From Trichoplax sp. H2 (lineage: Eukaryota > Placozoa > Uniplacotomia > Trichoplacea), in NCBI GenBank assembly GCA_003344405.1, contig NOWV01000023.1, forward strand, positions 62,001 through 126,000: 64,000 bases of DNA, read 5' to 3'. A program made the position numbers and the translations under genes. This document shows positions 14,299-26,085 of the stretch, one piece after another; positions within the stretch are counted from its first letter, which is position 1; each line of letters starts with the position of its first letter. The notes beneath the pieces are model-generated. The model was not told the origin of the DNA. It worked only from the letters and a program-made list of their open reading frames with translations, and ran no database searches.

Positions 14299-14380
14299 AA
14301 GTTAGTTCTTCAACTTAATTACTGGGTCTCCTTGCTGAGTGCAGATCTAGTACTTGTTACAAAATTTGGAAGTTGTAACA
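14299..14380. mobile_element. Solo LTR, 3' portion, beyond the gap
   Basis: Continuation of the LTR starting at 12861; bases 14271-14298 repeat 13113-13140. It ends ...GTTGTAACA and is followed by the second TTACA target-site copy at 14381-14385. Confidence 0.78.
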
Positions 14381-14581
14381 TTACATCACAACTGAACTTA
14401 GCCAACTTGATTCTGAGAATGACTAAGTTACTTATTACCATTATGAAGTTAACATCTGCTTCAAAACGTTACATTAGATCACACCTAGTACCATATGCAG
14501 TAGTTTGGATAATCTTATACTGTAGTTAAGTCATAATTGAACTTAGTAATTCGATTCGAAGATAATTTGTAAGTGATAGAC

Positions 14582-15323
14582 ACTGATATTAAGGAAGCTG
14601 AATTTGCTATTGAAGAATAAAAGTAGGGAAATCTTTTCCTCTCTTGCAGTAGCATAATTTTATTATATTTACTAGCTATATGATGAGAATTGGACCAATC
14701 GGAACATTTGGATGCAAATGCACGGTAACCATTACAATACAAGGTCAACATAAAATTTTTATTAGCTAGAATATTAATAAGTTGGATAAATAATGGACGA
14801 AACCATGAACGTCGACATAGTATAGCAACTACAGCATTACCTCTCTAAAATTTCGAATATTTTAGATAGACTAAGTATACCAATACTCGGTAAGGTTTTA
14901 CATACTTGAAACATGACGTTAGTAGCATCCGGACAGAAATGTCAATAAAGGTAACCTTTACTGTATTTATCGCATAGGTACTGTTTAATTAATGTACCTA
15001 TGACTGAATATATGACAACCGTCTAGTTGGCAAACTCTTCTATACACATATAAATATTGCTATCGTTAACCAATTTTATGCTATCGGTACCTTAAACCGA
15101 TATAATGTTATAGTTAGATATATTGCATCATACCATTTATATGTACGTGTATATACCTTGCAATTTAACTATATATAAACCAATCTCTTCTATTCTAACA
15201 AATAGTCTTATTCAAATTTCTTAAAGGAATTAAAAAGTACATACACAAGACTTTTATAAATTACTGCAACTTCCCTGCTGCATGGCTTTAAGACAATTTT
15301 AAAGTATTGGCAACAAGTATAAA
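14582..15323. other. Spacer downstream of the ABCG gene
   Basis: No exon or repeat was recognised. It holds the 3' end of the minus-strand ABCG gene. Confidence 0.5.
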
Positions 15324-18300
15324 CTATGATTCATGTTGATTCGATGTTTTGATTAATAAAACAATGAAGGTAAGGGTTCGCCACCCTACCAAGAGAGCAG
15401 CAAGCATACCGACGTCGAAGTAAATATTTTCCTATTTAACCAATGATTTTAAAGAAAATATGACATCAATATGCATTCATAAACATCATGAGACTCGAGA
15501 GAACAACACATTGTAATTTACCGGCGAGAAATTGTAAAATTGTAATACTTCATGGCCATTGTGAAAGCAGGTAGGTAACCCGGGGCTACAAGCTGTTGTA
15601 GACGTGTCAAGAAAGGTGATGATTATTAATAAAATAAGTAAGTAAAAGTCAGTATAAAATTAATTCAGGAATTGTACTTAGGTTTCCAAAATTTTCCCAT
15701 TGATTTATGCTTAATGCTTCAAAACCATAATTGAACCACGAGATATACTTGATCCAGACCAAGTATACTGGCTCCGAACTAGCAAAAAATCATATAATAA
15801 AATAAAATGTTAGGTTTAGTTGTAGTTATTTTTTACAGCAGCTTTCGTTTGTAATTACTATCACAAAACAGATGCTCATGCTATACCCGCTTCTCAAAAA
15901 AAATCCGCCAAAGATCATAAGCGGTAGAACAAATAACGGTCCAAGAGCAGTAGCAACTACAATGGAGCTTGACATACTTGAAATCAAGTAGCCTACAATA
16001 AATAGTATCACAGAGTATCATGAGCTTATGTATAAAAAGTAAACTAGTTAGGATAACGGTATAGCGTAAAATTAAAGGCGGTATATCTTACCGTACGAAG
16101 TTGCAACATTTGCAATTAAAACAACAATTCCATAATGTATTAAAAAGTTTACGAATCCAGGATTCAGACCTAGAAAGAAGCGATGATATTTATCGTGCAC
16201 AACGTTACGATCCCAATGTAAGCGAAGAATGTAAAATTACTTATTTATACTGTTTAATTGCACCGCTAATGTAACTCGTTCTTACCAATCATCCAATATG
16301 AAACTACCACAAATAGAAGAGGCAGTAGAAAGAAATATGGCATCTGTAAATTAGATGTTAAAAAGAACGGATATACCAGGTAAAACAACGGAAAGTGAAA
16401 ACTTTTATTGTACTATTTTATTTGCAAAATCAATACCTCCACCATCGTTTTACAAATATAGTAAACATCCGTTCTGTACATTCCATTTCGATGCTCACGA
16501 AGAAACACAGGAAGCTCTAAAGGAAATGTCTGCAGCATAGGCAAATAACGAAATGCAGTATAAATTTCAATCCTTAAGAAACTGTTATTACGGAAGCCAG
16601 ATAACAATACATGTACACTCTACTGTATATCCTAGATGATGTGCATGTAGAACATACTTGTAAAACACTGAATACGTAGCCCATGGAACTATTGGCAACT
16701 ATAAAAAATATTGCTCCTGCAACATTTTGTAAAGCATCTTGATCGTATTTTACTTGAAGATATATCAGACCAGATAGTAGGGCAGTTACCTATTGAAAAT
16801 ATCAATTATTTTGTTATCCTAATAAAGAGATAACCGCACCGATATTGCTTTTATAACAATACAGTATTAGCAGGCTTACTATTGTTTGAAACACTCTAAC
16901 TGAAGTGAGGCTTGGCTCTCTCCATATAGTTATTGCGGACCTCCAAGTTAATGCTTTAAACTGCTGTACCCATGTAGATTTATATCTACCAATAATATTA
17001 TTTCACAGTGATATAATCATCGGCGAATTTATTTAGACAATAACATAAAAGAAACTTACGGAGATTTTCGGACAATTCGAACTTCATCTTCAACCGGGCG
17101 AGATTCCTGTAACATTGATGTCAGCTTGTTATGGAGAATATACTGTACTGTACATTGTATCAGAAACTAATGAATTTTATATCCTATTAATTGTAAGAAT
17201 TTTGAATTATGGAAAATCTTACGCTTGATTCTGGCTTTACAAAAAAATTGGAACTTTCAAAAGCATCACATATAGCCTAGTAACAGAAAAGAGTAAAAAT
17301 CATTTATGGATAATTCTTACGCTTTATGGGATTCATTGAGATTAAAAAATTTACGCCTGTATACAGCAATTTGCTACGAATGCTGAGCTCACAAGCCAAT
17401 ACGATTTAAAGTGCATATGAACTACTGCAATCAGGTGTTAGCTATAGATTATTTAGGAATAAATTTAGAGTGAAATAGGTATTATAGACATGCTCATGTT
17501 GCTATACGACGGAAATATGAAACCAGAGTATCATAGCGATACAACACATTCGCTAAAATATACCGTGTATTAAATTGTAAATCATGCTTGACTTGACTGC
17601 CGCTTTCATTTTACAGATTATAGGAAGTACTGTAGCAAATCATAAATTCAAGTATCGCAAACGAATGATCTTAATAGACAATTTTTTATCATAACAAATT
17701 TTAACGCAAAATATTAGCATCTGCAATAGGCTTTCCCTGAATACGATGCAATGTAATATTTTTGCTATTATTTGCGAAGGAAAAATAGATAACTCGTACA
17801 AGTAAGATTACCTGTACACGTTCGCGGCATTCGTCTGGATTAGATGGAACAATGGCAAGTTGAGAAATAAAATGGTCCGCAGGATTATAATTAAGAGGAC
17901 AGTGATAGCCAAGGCTGTATAATGTCAAGAATAGAATATGTTAATAGTTAATAAAAGACTAATTCTTTAGTAAACAATAAAATTACAAATTGAACATACC
18001 CATTAAAAAATTGGAGTGCATTTTCTCTTGGTCCTAGATAAGCAATCTTCCCTTCTGCCATCAGTAAAATTCTACAACGAATACATACATATATATATAA
18101 ATAAGTATAACGAGTGGATTACAGAAATATAACGTAAGAAAACCCGCAACTATTTAACGTTCTTAAAAAGCTTTAACACGGTCTATATTTAATATAAAAA
18201 AAGTCTTGTCAAACCTATTAAACATAGCATAGACCTCGGACGATGGCTGATGGATCGTGCATAAGATCGTTCTACCATCTAATGCCAGATTTTGCAAGGC

Positions 18301-19833
18301 AGTAACCACACTTACTGCCATAAATGAGTCGAGACCCGATGTTGGTTCATCAACAAAGAATAACTTTGGTTCAGTCAAAAGCTGATAAAAATAAAAGAAT
18401 TTTCCAAATAAGAATCGGAAATGTTTTACAAATACGTGTATCCCATAACGTATTAATAAATAAATAAGTACATATTTTTGGGGTTCTATCAAAAGTGCTG
18501 AAGAACAGTCTGAGAATATTAATGTTTATTTTCGAATAAATCCACGGAACGCACCTCAGATGCAAACATTAGCCTTCTTTTTTCACCACCTGATATCCCT
18601 CTCATCTGACCAGTAATGCCAATAATTGTGTTGGCACACTTTGTTAATCCAAGCTAAATGTTGGCATTAGAATCAAGTTGTATTTTAAAAAGATGCAATA
18701 GACATAGAATAATAATATCGACGACTAGGATAGCCAAACTCTGTTGTTCATAAGAATATCAATATTATCTCACCTGCTTGATTACTTCATCTACTCGCAT
18801 TATACGTTCTTCATACGAGAAATGCTTTTCCATTCGTAGTAATGCCTAAAATTCGATAGCATAGTTAAATACATTATTGAAGCTGTGATTTCAAAAATAA
18901 ATTACGAGCATTGATAGCTTGCATAAAAGGAACTATTAAAGGGACGTACTTGAAATACCAAGTGTTCCCGAACTTTCATTGTTCCGATGAATAACTCTTC
19001 CTGCTGTACATAGGCTGAGATCTTCGCGATATCACGATTCATTGATTTACCGTTAACCGTAATATCACCATGTATTGACAGCGATCCACAATTACGCCTT
19101 GCCAAAACATTCAATAGGGTTGTCTTACCAGCACCACTAGTAGAATTATTTATTTGATTTAAGATTGGAAATGTTAACAACAAAGTTACTACTCTATCTT
19201 GAACATAACCATTCAATTTTTAATTTAAATCTTCCACCATCATTATATCAAAAGTTGGCATACCTTGCACCCATTACTGCGACGAGGGTACCAGGCTTAA
19301 CTTCTCCGTGAACTTGATAAAATATCAAAAATTAAGATTAGTACTTTTAAATGATGTCCATACTCGTTGAAGACTTTATAGCATTAATAGCACGATTAAA
19401 TCCTTCATATCACGTACTGCCTCGAATGATAGACTTGACTTTAGTTTCAGTACTTTCTTTACGAGCACAACATAAGCGCTTGAAAAAACTTTGACCTTTT
19501 GGTTTTACATCAACAGTCAAATTAGACCATTTGATAGTGACTCCTGAGTCACTCTGTAAGCCATCTTTATCGATTGGAATTACAACGTTTGCACCATTGT
19601 TATGTGGGAATTCGTTAGATTTGACAAATTGTTGGTCTTTTTCATCTACGACGTTAAAATATTATCCAAGTGATCAATACCATATATATATATATAGCTG
19701 TTATAGGACGTCTATTGTATGAATGTATAGAGTTGTAACGCATCTAACCCGCATTTGCTTCGGATGCATCAGAAGGTATCAAAATACTCGATTCGTCTTC
19801 CTCTGGCTGCGAATGATGGTCCATTTCCAGCAT
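15324..19833 (-). CDS. ABCG-family half-transporter
   Basis: ATP-binding cassette half-transporter of subfamily G (white/ABCG type: one nucleotide-binding domain, then six membrane segments, active as a dimer). Read on the minus strand, the start is the ATG at 19833, just before [14 protein letters not shown]. The exon near 19100-19320 gives [16 protein letters not shown] and then [10 protein letters not shown] (Walker A). Next come [17 protein letters not shown], the signature ISGGEKRR (near 18590), [12 protein letters not shown] (Walker B, near 18330) and TIHQPSSEV (H-loop). C-terminal exons give [12 protein letters not shown] (16520), FVNFLIHYG (16140), YLISSMSSS (15970), [20 protein letters not shown] (15720), a Cys-containing loop (15550) and [13 protein letters not shown] (15400), ending at TAG 15324. 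At least 15 coding exons. Substrate is unknown; lipid or sterol export is common in this group. Confidence 0.92.
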
Positions 19834-20410
19834 CTCACTATTACAAATTTAAGTAATGAAGTCATAAGTAATTCTATAATATGCATATAAATTATGTATC
19901 ATAACTATAGACAATTATTACTGCATAAAGTCATCTATTATTAAAAGTGATCTTTTTCCTTTACTATGCCATCTGTACTGTCTGAGTTTGCCAATTTAGG
20001 CAAGAGCGACTCAAACTTAGAAGAGAATTTCTCCTTCTATTTGAGTAATTGTTGATTTTAAGTGTCAGTAATTCTTTGATATATCACATCTTGATCAACA
20101 TATACTTAATGCACAGTTCGATTTGCACCACTGCAGTGAGTACAACTTAAGTCTGGCTTTTATATGAGTATATCTATGTATTTGTTGATACAGTTGCAAC
20201 ACCCAAAGACGTTTATGCCTTGAGATGTACAGTTATGAATTTTAATTTTAATGCACTATACCTATAGGCTTCACCTCTCCTGACATGTCTGTCTGCTTAA
20301 TTATATAGATATAATTATTATTATTTCATAATTCAAATACTGTAGGACAGTAAAATATGACCGTGGCGTATATTGGTCAAATTTCATGACTAAGTAAAAT
20401 GAAATTTTTT
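19834..20410. other. 5' flank of the ABCG gene
   Basis: Presumed promoter and 5' UTR of the ABCG gene. Unlike several other promoters in the window, it carries no dense GTAC-palindrome island. No further element was recognised. Confidence 0.4.
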
Positions 20411-20753
20411 AACTATTCATCATATTTCTCATCACGCGTGATTTAAGTTAGTAATGAAATAATAATATAAATATTAATTCTATCGTAGCTATGTAGGTCC
20501 AATTGAACGATTTTAGTTCTGTCGAACATGCAGTTTAGTACAGAGCAAACATTATTCATACTTATAATATACAATATCAAATTGTAATTTTAAAGCACTT
20601 TAATATGAATAATGTTTGCTCTGTACCAAACTGTATGTTCGACAGAACTAAAATCGTTCAACTGGACCGATATCGTTATAATAGGATTAATACTTATTTT
20701 ATTATTTCATTACCGACTTAAATCACGCGTGATGAGAAATATGATAAATAGTT
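20411..20753. repeat. 343-bp fold-back element (inverted repeat)
   Basis: The left arm (about 20411-20560) and right arm (about 20603-20753) are imperfect inverted copies of about 150 bp around a loop of about 40 bp rich in A and T. Landmarks include ATTTCTCATCACGCGTGATTT near each outer end and GTTTGCTCTGTAC near each inner end. There is no ORF. Size and structure suit a MITE or fold-back transposon remnant. If transcribed it would form a long hairpin. I could not identify a clear target-site duplication. Confidence 0.85.
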
Positions 20754-22625
20754 GAAAAGCTTAATTCTAATCGGCCTACTTGAATAAAAACCCCTAATTG
20801 TATTGGATAATCATGCGACATAGACAAGTGTATGTGCAACAATGAATGCACTGCCAATTCACTACTGTATTTGCCCATAATTTGTATTGTATGTCAAATT
20901 TGAGTTCGTAAACAAAATAGGATGCCGCTGTGAAGAGTCTGGATTAGACACAGCCGTTGCCGTTATTCCTTTTTTTCAATTTCAATGGATGTTCACGAAC
21001 ATCAATTACGTTTCTTGGGGTAAATTAATTATCGGAGAATTATTATTTGCGTCCTGACACTGTACCTGGGAATGCTATATGTACGCCCACTATTTATTTA
21101 TACAGTATTACCATTGCTCACCATGAGTTTGTCTAAATTAGAATAACAAACAATATACGTTGTTATAATATACTGTAGGTATAAGTACATTGTACAAAAT
21201 CAAAGTTGGTTTGGTAATTGGAAATCGAAAATAGTGTATACTGTACTCAATTGTAGAATTGCATCTTCTATATTTTATCCGGGCGGATTCAGTCAAGTCA
21301 TTAAAACAAGCCGACCGATCGATGATCAATTATAACTATTATTACCCCTAACTGTTCTACCTTGCCAATCGGTGTACTGGATATTTGAATTTCCTAATTT
21401 AAAACAATTAATTACTGCAGTCATTGAATGCCAGTATGAGTACTCGAGACCGTAATCAAGTCCAGTCCAATTTGTAGTTAAAAATGGTGGATTTGGCCAT
21501 AGAGATAAAGGTCATGACCTCAAAGGCAAGATGAATATACGCGTACGTAGCATTACATTTGGATACGTCGTCTGTCGAAATGAAATCAACAAAATCCAAT
21601 GAATGTCTAAATGTTAATACTGTACAGAGACTACTCGCCTGCAACTATCTTTAGTGCATTAATAAGCTGAGACCTTGCATAACCTGTAGTATCGACATAG
21701 AATAGAGCGCAGTTTGGGTACAAAGTAATCGTCATCACGACTAAGACAATAATATATTCAATAACATTAACTAGAATACATTACAACAATAAATGACCTT
21801 TTGCCATGACGTAGCAGAACCCCATCAAGTTTAAAATCAATTCAATGACCCATAATGGCTACGGCCAAGGGCGACTCAACACTATATCATTACCCACTTA
21901 AAGGTACCTTTAAGATATCTTGAAAGATGTGTTGTTAAATAATCCTTGCTACCGTACATTAACCTTAAAATGCATCCATATATCGTACGATGGGTATTTT
22001 GTATCAACATAGCTAAAGGACATCTCTCTAACCATGATAATTTCTTTTAAGAATGAGATCCCGTTATTTGAATTTGTAATTCTGAAGACAGTGTTCTAGC
22101 GTTGTTTGTTCTTACTATAGTATCATATATCGATGCAATTTGATTTATTGGCAGCTATTGTGTAGTGGTGGTTTGGTGTGCTATCCATTATCCTGAGTTA
22201 AGAATCGAATCGACATTTCGTTATGATATCAAGTTATTTCCCAAACCTTACTATTTGGTTAATATGTAGTATTCAAGTAGTGATCTCGAATGCTCTGTAG
22301 TATATATGTTGACATATACACATTTGGTATGATATTTTCGCGATCAATAAATACAACGTGCTAACCACCCAAAAGATTGGTACTATCAATAATCGTTTGT
22401 CATGAAAGTGTAAGGTCCAGAAGATCGTGCATGCATTGTACAGTATAACACACTCATCGACCATGCATTCATGAATTAAGTTAGTTGAAGTAGAAAAATT
22501 GAATCGTTGACATGTTTTGATTGCAGCAGATTGATGGAATGTAACCGTTTGCTTCTCTACTGTATCATAAGTGAATAATACGAATACCGCTGATTAAGGC
22601 GATATGGAATTTTCTAATAGACGTG
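20754..22625. other. Spacer, no supported gene
   Basis: Only short unsupported frames are present. This would hold the 3' flank of the candidate 113-aa gene to its right. No repeat was recognised. Confidence 0.4.
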
Positions 22626-23470
22626 TTAAGCATTCCATAAGGTAGCAAAATGGTTGATGACTACTGTAAAAAGTAGTGAAAATGTAAACAATCCATCCTT
22701 GATCCACGTTGCCGGCGGACCAGTATTGCAAGCAAGCGTATCTCCATTTCTATTGACTAGTCTCCTCGGATAAATGCGCCCGCCCAAACTTGCAGATATT
22801 TTACGCTGCAAATGATATGACTACTGTACTGTATGTCGTATTGAATTACGGCTCAGTAGGACGAAAAATTTGAGGATAAATCATGTTTCGTTGCTTTCAA
22901 CTGTACAACACCACTGCATAATAATAATTCATGGCCAGAGTGTGAAATGTTTACTTTGATAAGCTCATTCTGAGCAAACTGGTGGAAGATGGCTGAATAG
23001 AATGGTATGTAATTGATTATTTGCATAATCAAAGTAATTACTGTCATCGCTGGCTCCCAAATCCGATGATCAAACATGATGTAAGACCCAGAGAGGATTT
23101 TTGTCAAGTGTAAAATGTTTACTTGGCAATTGAAGCAATCTAGGGTGAACGATGGCATTCAACCTATCCTTGCTAACATAGTCGAGCTGAGAATAGAATG
23201 ATGAGCATAATCAAATCATCGATCAGCGATATTGTAAAGTCGAGATTGAGAATGCACGATCATCTTGTAGATACGCTACTAGAGGCAGAGCTATCTTTTG
23301 CCTGGAATTCATCATCATCGTATCTAACATTGTTGTTTACAGCTGATACAAGTACAATAGGTGACTTTAGTACAACTTTGATGGCCAATGTCTTACCTGG
23401 AATTTTGGGCCGGTAATTTATTATCTTGTGCAGCTATTTTAGCGTCGTCATGATCTTCTCCTCCAGCCAT
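22626..23470 (-). CDS. Candidate four-exon gene, 113-aa protein of unknown function
   Basis: Four exons join in phase on the minus strand: 23470-23397, 23172-23123, 22992-22955 and 22805-22626, with GT-AG introns of 224, 130 and 149 bp. Codons are completed correctly across the first two junctions (AG+C, A+CC) and the third is phase 0. The ATG at 23470 opens an acidic, polar N-terminus (MAGGEDHDD). The middle carries HPRLLQLPTIFHQFAQNE, then a basic stretch (KRKISASLGGR). The last exon runs through NGDTLACNTGPPATWIKDG into a hydrophobic tail of about 20 residues and a TAA at 22626-22628. That tail may be a membrane anchor, or the true exon may end earlier. I do not recognise the family. Its 5' flank is the densest GTAC island in the window. 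Confidence 0.5.
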
Positions 23471-23599
23471 TTTTCTGTGCCTTTTGATGCAGCGTTTTTC
23501 CTGATATTCTTCGTTAATATCGCGAATTTATCGACAGAAAAGTTGCCAGCGCCAAGAGATAATCGTCTTATCTATCGACGCCTACTGTACGTGACTTTA

Positions 23600-24437
23600 A
23601 TATAGGGGTGACGATACAATACAGTACGTGGCGTATTACCATTTCGCCGGCAACCTTGGCGATGGATAATATTGCAAAAGTTGGCTACAATTCAAAGTAC
23701 TGTAAGCCAGTGTACTGTACACTGTACACGTGGACATTTTGGACTACTGTACAGTACAGTGTACACTCAGTGAGTGTACAGTACTGTACTGTACTGTCCA
23801 TTGTCCATCACAAATGCAGTCAATCCAATATACTGTACAGTACGTACTGTACACTGTACAGTATGACCTCGATCGAATGTAACCATTGAACATTTGACCC
23901 TAATCCTGGCTGTGATGTACACTGTACAGTACACTCTTGCAGCCTGTAGTGATGGAGAAGCAAGAAAATTACAGTACTGTACAGTAAGTTCATGTTATCA
24001 TGATAATCTATCTTCGGAGATATCCTTCTACGGGCATATATATAAAAATACTATGCAGGGATTTCAACGGAATACAACTTTGATTTTTGAACGAAGGGAA
24101 GACATGAAAAATAATCAGATTGTACAGTACAGTACTGTAAGCACCGGTTCTGTGCGTTGGCGATACTGTACAGTAATGTACAGTACTGCACTCGCGTCAT
24201 GTACACTGGACAGCAACTCAATCTCCAGAAAAGCAGTTGCTAGGAAACAGCCCCACCGCGCTGCTAGTGGTCTCCCTAATCTTTTACTGTGCGGATAACC
24301 GATGGAATAACCTTCTCTTATTGTTGTGTATATGAAATATATACAGGACTGTGTACAAATGGACATAGTAACTTGAACGTTGAAAATGGCGTCTTTGAAG
24401 ATGGAGTAATGTCAGGCATACAGTAATGTACTTTTGC
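23600..24437. repeat. GTAC-palindrome island, copy 1 (838 bp)
   Basis: Packed with ACTGTACAGT, GTACACTGTACAG and GTACAGTACTGTAC words, at least six in this copy, plus the hairpin GTACACTCAGTGAGTGTAC near 23760. Copy 2 begins immediately after the N gap and matches it, but is 73 bp shorter, chiefly because palindromic words are missing. Short open frames here are an effect of the repeat. Confidence 0.85.
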
Positions 24438-24457
24438 NNNNNNNNNNNNNNNNNNNN
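24438..24457. other. Scaffold gap (N)
   Basis: Twenty Ns between two near-identical sequences, as expected when two haplotype contigs of one locus are placed end to end. Confidence 0.98.
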
Positions 24458-25222
24458 ATATAGGGGTGACGATACAATACAGTACGTGGCGCATTACCAT
24501 TTCGCCGGCAACCTTGGCGATGGACAGTATTGCAAAAGTTGGCTACAATTCGAAGTACTGTAAGCCAGTGTACTGTACACTGTACACGTGGACATTTTGG
24601 ACTATACTGTCCATTGTCCATCACAAATGCAGTCAATCCAAGATGCAGTAAGTACTGTACACTGTACAGTATGACCTCGATCGAATATAACCATTGAACA
24701 TTTGACCCTAATCCTGGCTGTGCTGTACACTCTTGCAGCCTGTAGTGATGGAGAAGCAAGAAAACTACAGTACAGTACGTTCATGTTATCATGATAATCT
24801 ATCTTCGGAGATATCCTTCTACGGGCATATATATAAAATACTATGCAGGAATTTCAACGGAATACAACTTTGATTTTTGAACGAAGGGAAGACATGAAAA
24901 ATAATCAGATTGTACAGTACAGTACTGTAAGCACCGGTTCTGTGCGCTGGCGATACTGTACAGTAATGTACTGCACTCGCGTCATGTACACTGGACAGCA
25001 ACTCAATCTCCAGAAAAGCAGTTGCTAGGAAACAGCCCCAGCGCGCTGCTAGTGGTCTCCCTAATCTTTTACTGTGCGGATAACCGATGGAATAACCTTC
25101 TCTTATTGTAGTGTATATGATATATATACAGGGCTGTGTACAAATGGACATAGTAACTTGAACGTTGAAAATGGCGTCTTTGAAGATAGAGTAATGTCAG
25201 GCATACAGTAATGTACTTTTGC
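24458..25222. repeat. GTAC-palindrome island, copy 2 (765 bp)
   Basis: Near-identical to 23600-24437. Both copies start ATATAGGGGTGACGATACA and end at ATGTACTTTTGC. Copy 2 lacks palindromic words found in copy 1 at about 23745-23800, 23825, 23920, 23970 and 24180. Confidence 0.85.
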
Positions 25223-26085
25223 AGTTAGTCAAACAAGTTATACTGCACATGTAATGGTTCCGTACCAGTACTGTACATCGATCTCTTGCTCTTTTCAGCA
25301 GGCCTTGCGCAACGACTGTGTAGTAGCTGGGAAATTAGCTTTACATGGTGGTCATTGCAATTTCTTCTATTCTGTACATCAAAGTATCAAAGATTGATCT
25401 CCTGTTCTTGCAACTCAATATCCTTAAATTAAGTTAATCGATATTGAAGGGAATAACACTCTTCATCACCGACATACATGCACAACGATTGTACATTGCA
25501 CGTTACGTCAAGAGTAGACAAAAGATCAACAGTCAATTCGGTTCGTTTGTTTATTAACAGTAAACTCATTTCTTATAAAGGTACCATCAATTAGGTTACC
25601 TTAATCCTATCGGTAAAATTAAAAAAAAAATGATTAACTGCAAAGTCTACAATGAAAACGTGATCAATGATAAAAAAGTCAAACTTAAAACTTGAGCACA
25701 AAATGCAGTATACAGTAATCCTGATCAAGGAGCTAAAATAGAACGATGCATCACTGATTGTAATAGGTACATTATACGTAAGATGGCCAATAGTCATCAT
25801 GATCAGCCCATTAAAAAGTGATTGTATCTTCTTTGTAAAATCCTACGAGTTTACAGCACCACTTGGTAAGGGCTTCTTACCATATAGGTAAAGAAACGCG
25901 CGCGCCAGTGTAATCGTTCATCTCAATCAAGGTGCTACGACATCTGACAAATAATACGAGCGTTTCAGCTGCAGTAAGACTACAACATCAGTTAATTTGA
26001 CGTTGCTACAAATCTAAAATTCAATTTAAATTTAAGAAATCGTATTTAAATCTTGTTATCCAGTTGCAAAATGAATCGACCGCAG
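25223..26085. other. Spacer between the island and RP2
   Basis: Contains the 3' flank of RP2. A few isolated GTAC words occur near 25270. No exon was supported. Confidence 0.5.

Larger units (their letters stand above)
11989..14581. repeat. Diverged tandem-repeat block broken by two scaffold gaps
   Basis: Related units of about 150 bp recur at roughly 12215-12365, 12690-12860 and 14386-14530. Each carries versions of TTGATCATAATTGAACTT, then a GATCAA/GACTAAGTTA segment, ATGAAGTTAACATCTGCTTC and TTAGATCACATCTAGTA. The piece between the gaps (13161-14250) repeats 11989-12860 and then 14381-14527, with small substitutions and one extra unit-like insertion of about 90 bp near 13370-13460. No coding potential is seen. 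This is a minisatellite-like array. Confidence 0.7.

Noticed and set aside
14332-14751. Open frames on both strands across the repeat block
   Set aside because: They run through the LTR end and tandem repeats, are under 80 codons and resemble nothing; no splice support.
21138-22464. Minus-strand frames of about 62 codons
   Set aside because: Hydrophobic or mixed composition, no partner exon in phase and no recognised family.
23608-25151. Several overlapping frames of 60-134 codons in the GTAC islands
   Set aside because: The palindromic words read open in many frames. The frames differ between the two near-identical copies, contain repeated Tyr-Cys-Thr runs and are not conserved between copies.
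23600-25222. CRISPR-like array or tandem gene duplication
   Set aside because: Words are short, irregularly spaced palindromes without unique spacers, in a eukaryotic genome; the doubling is better explained by haplotype contigs around a gap.
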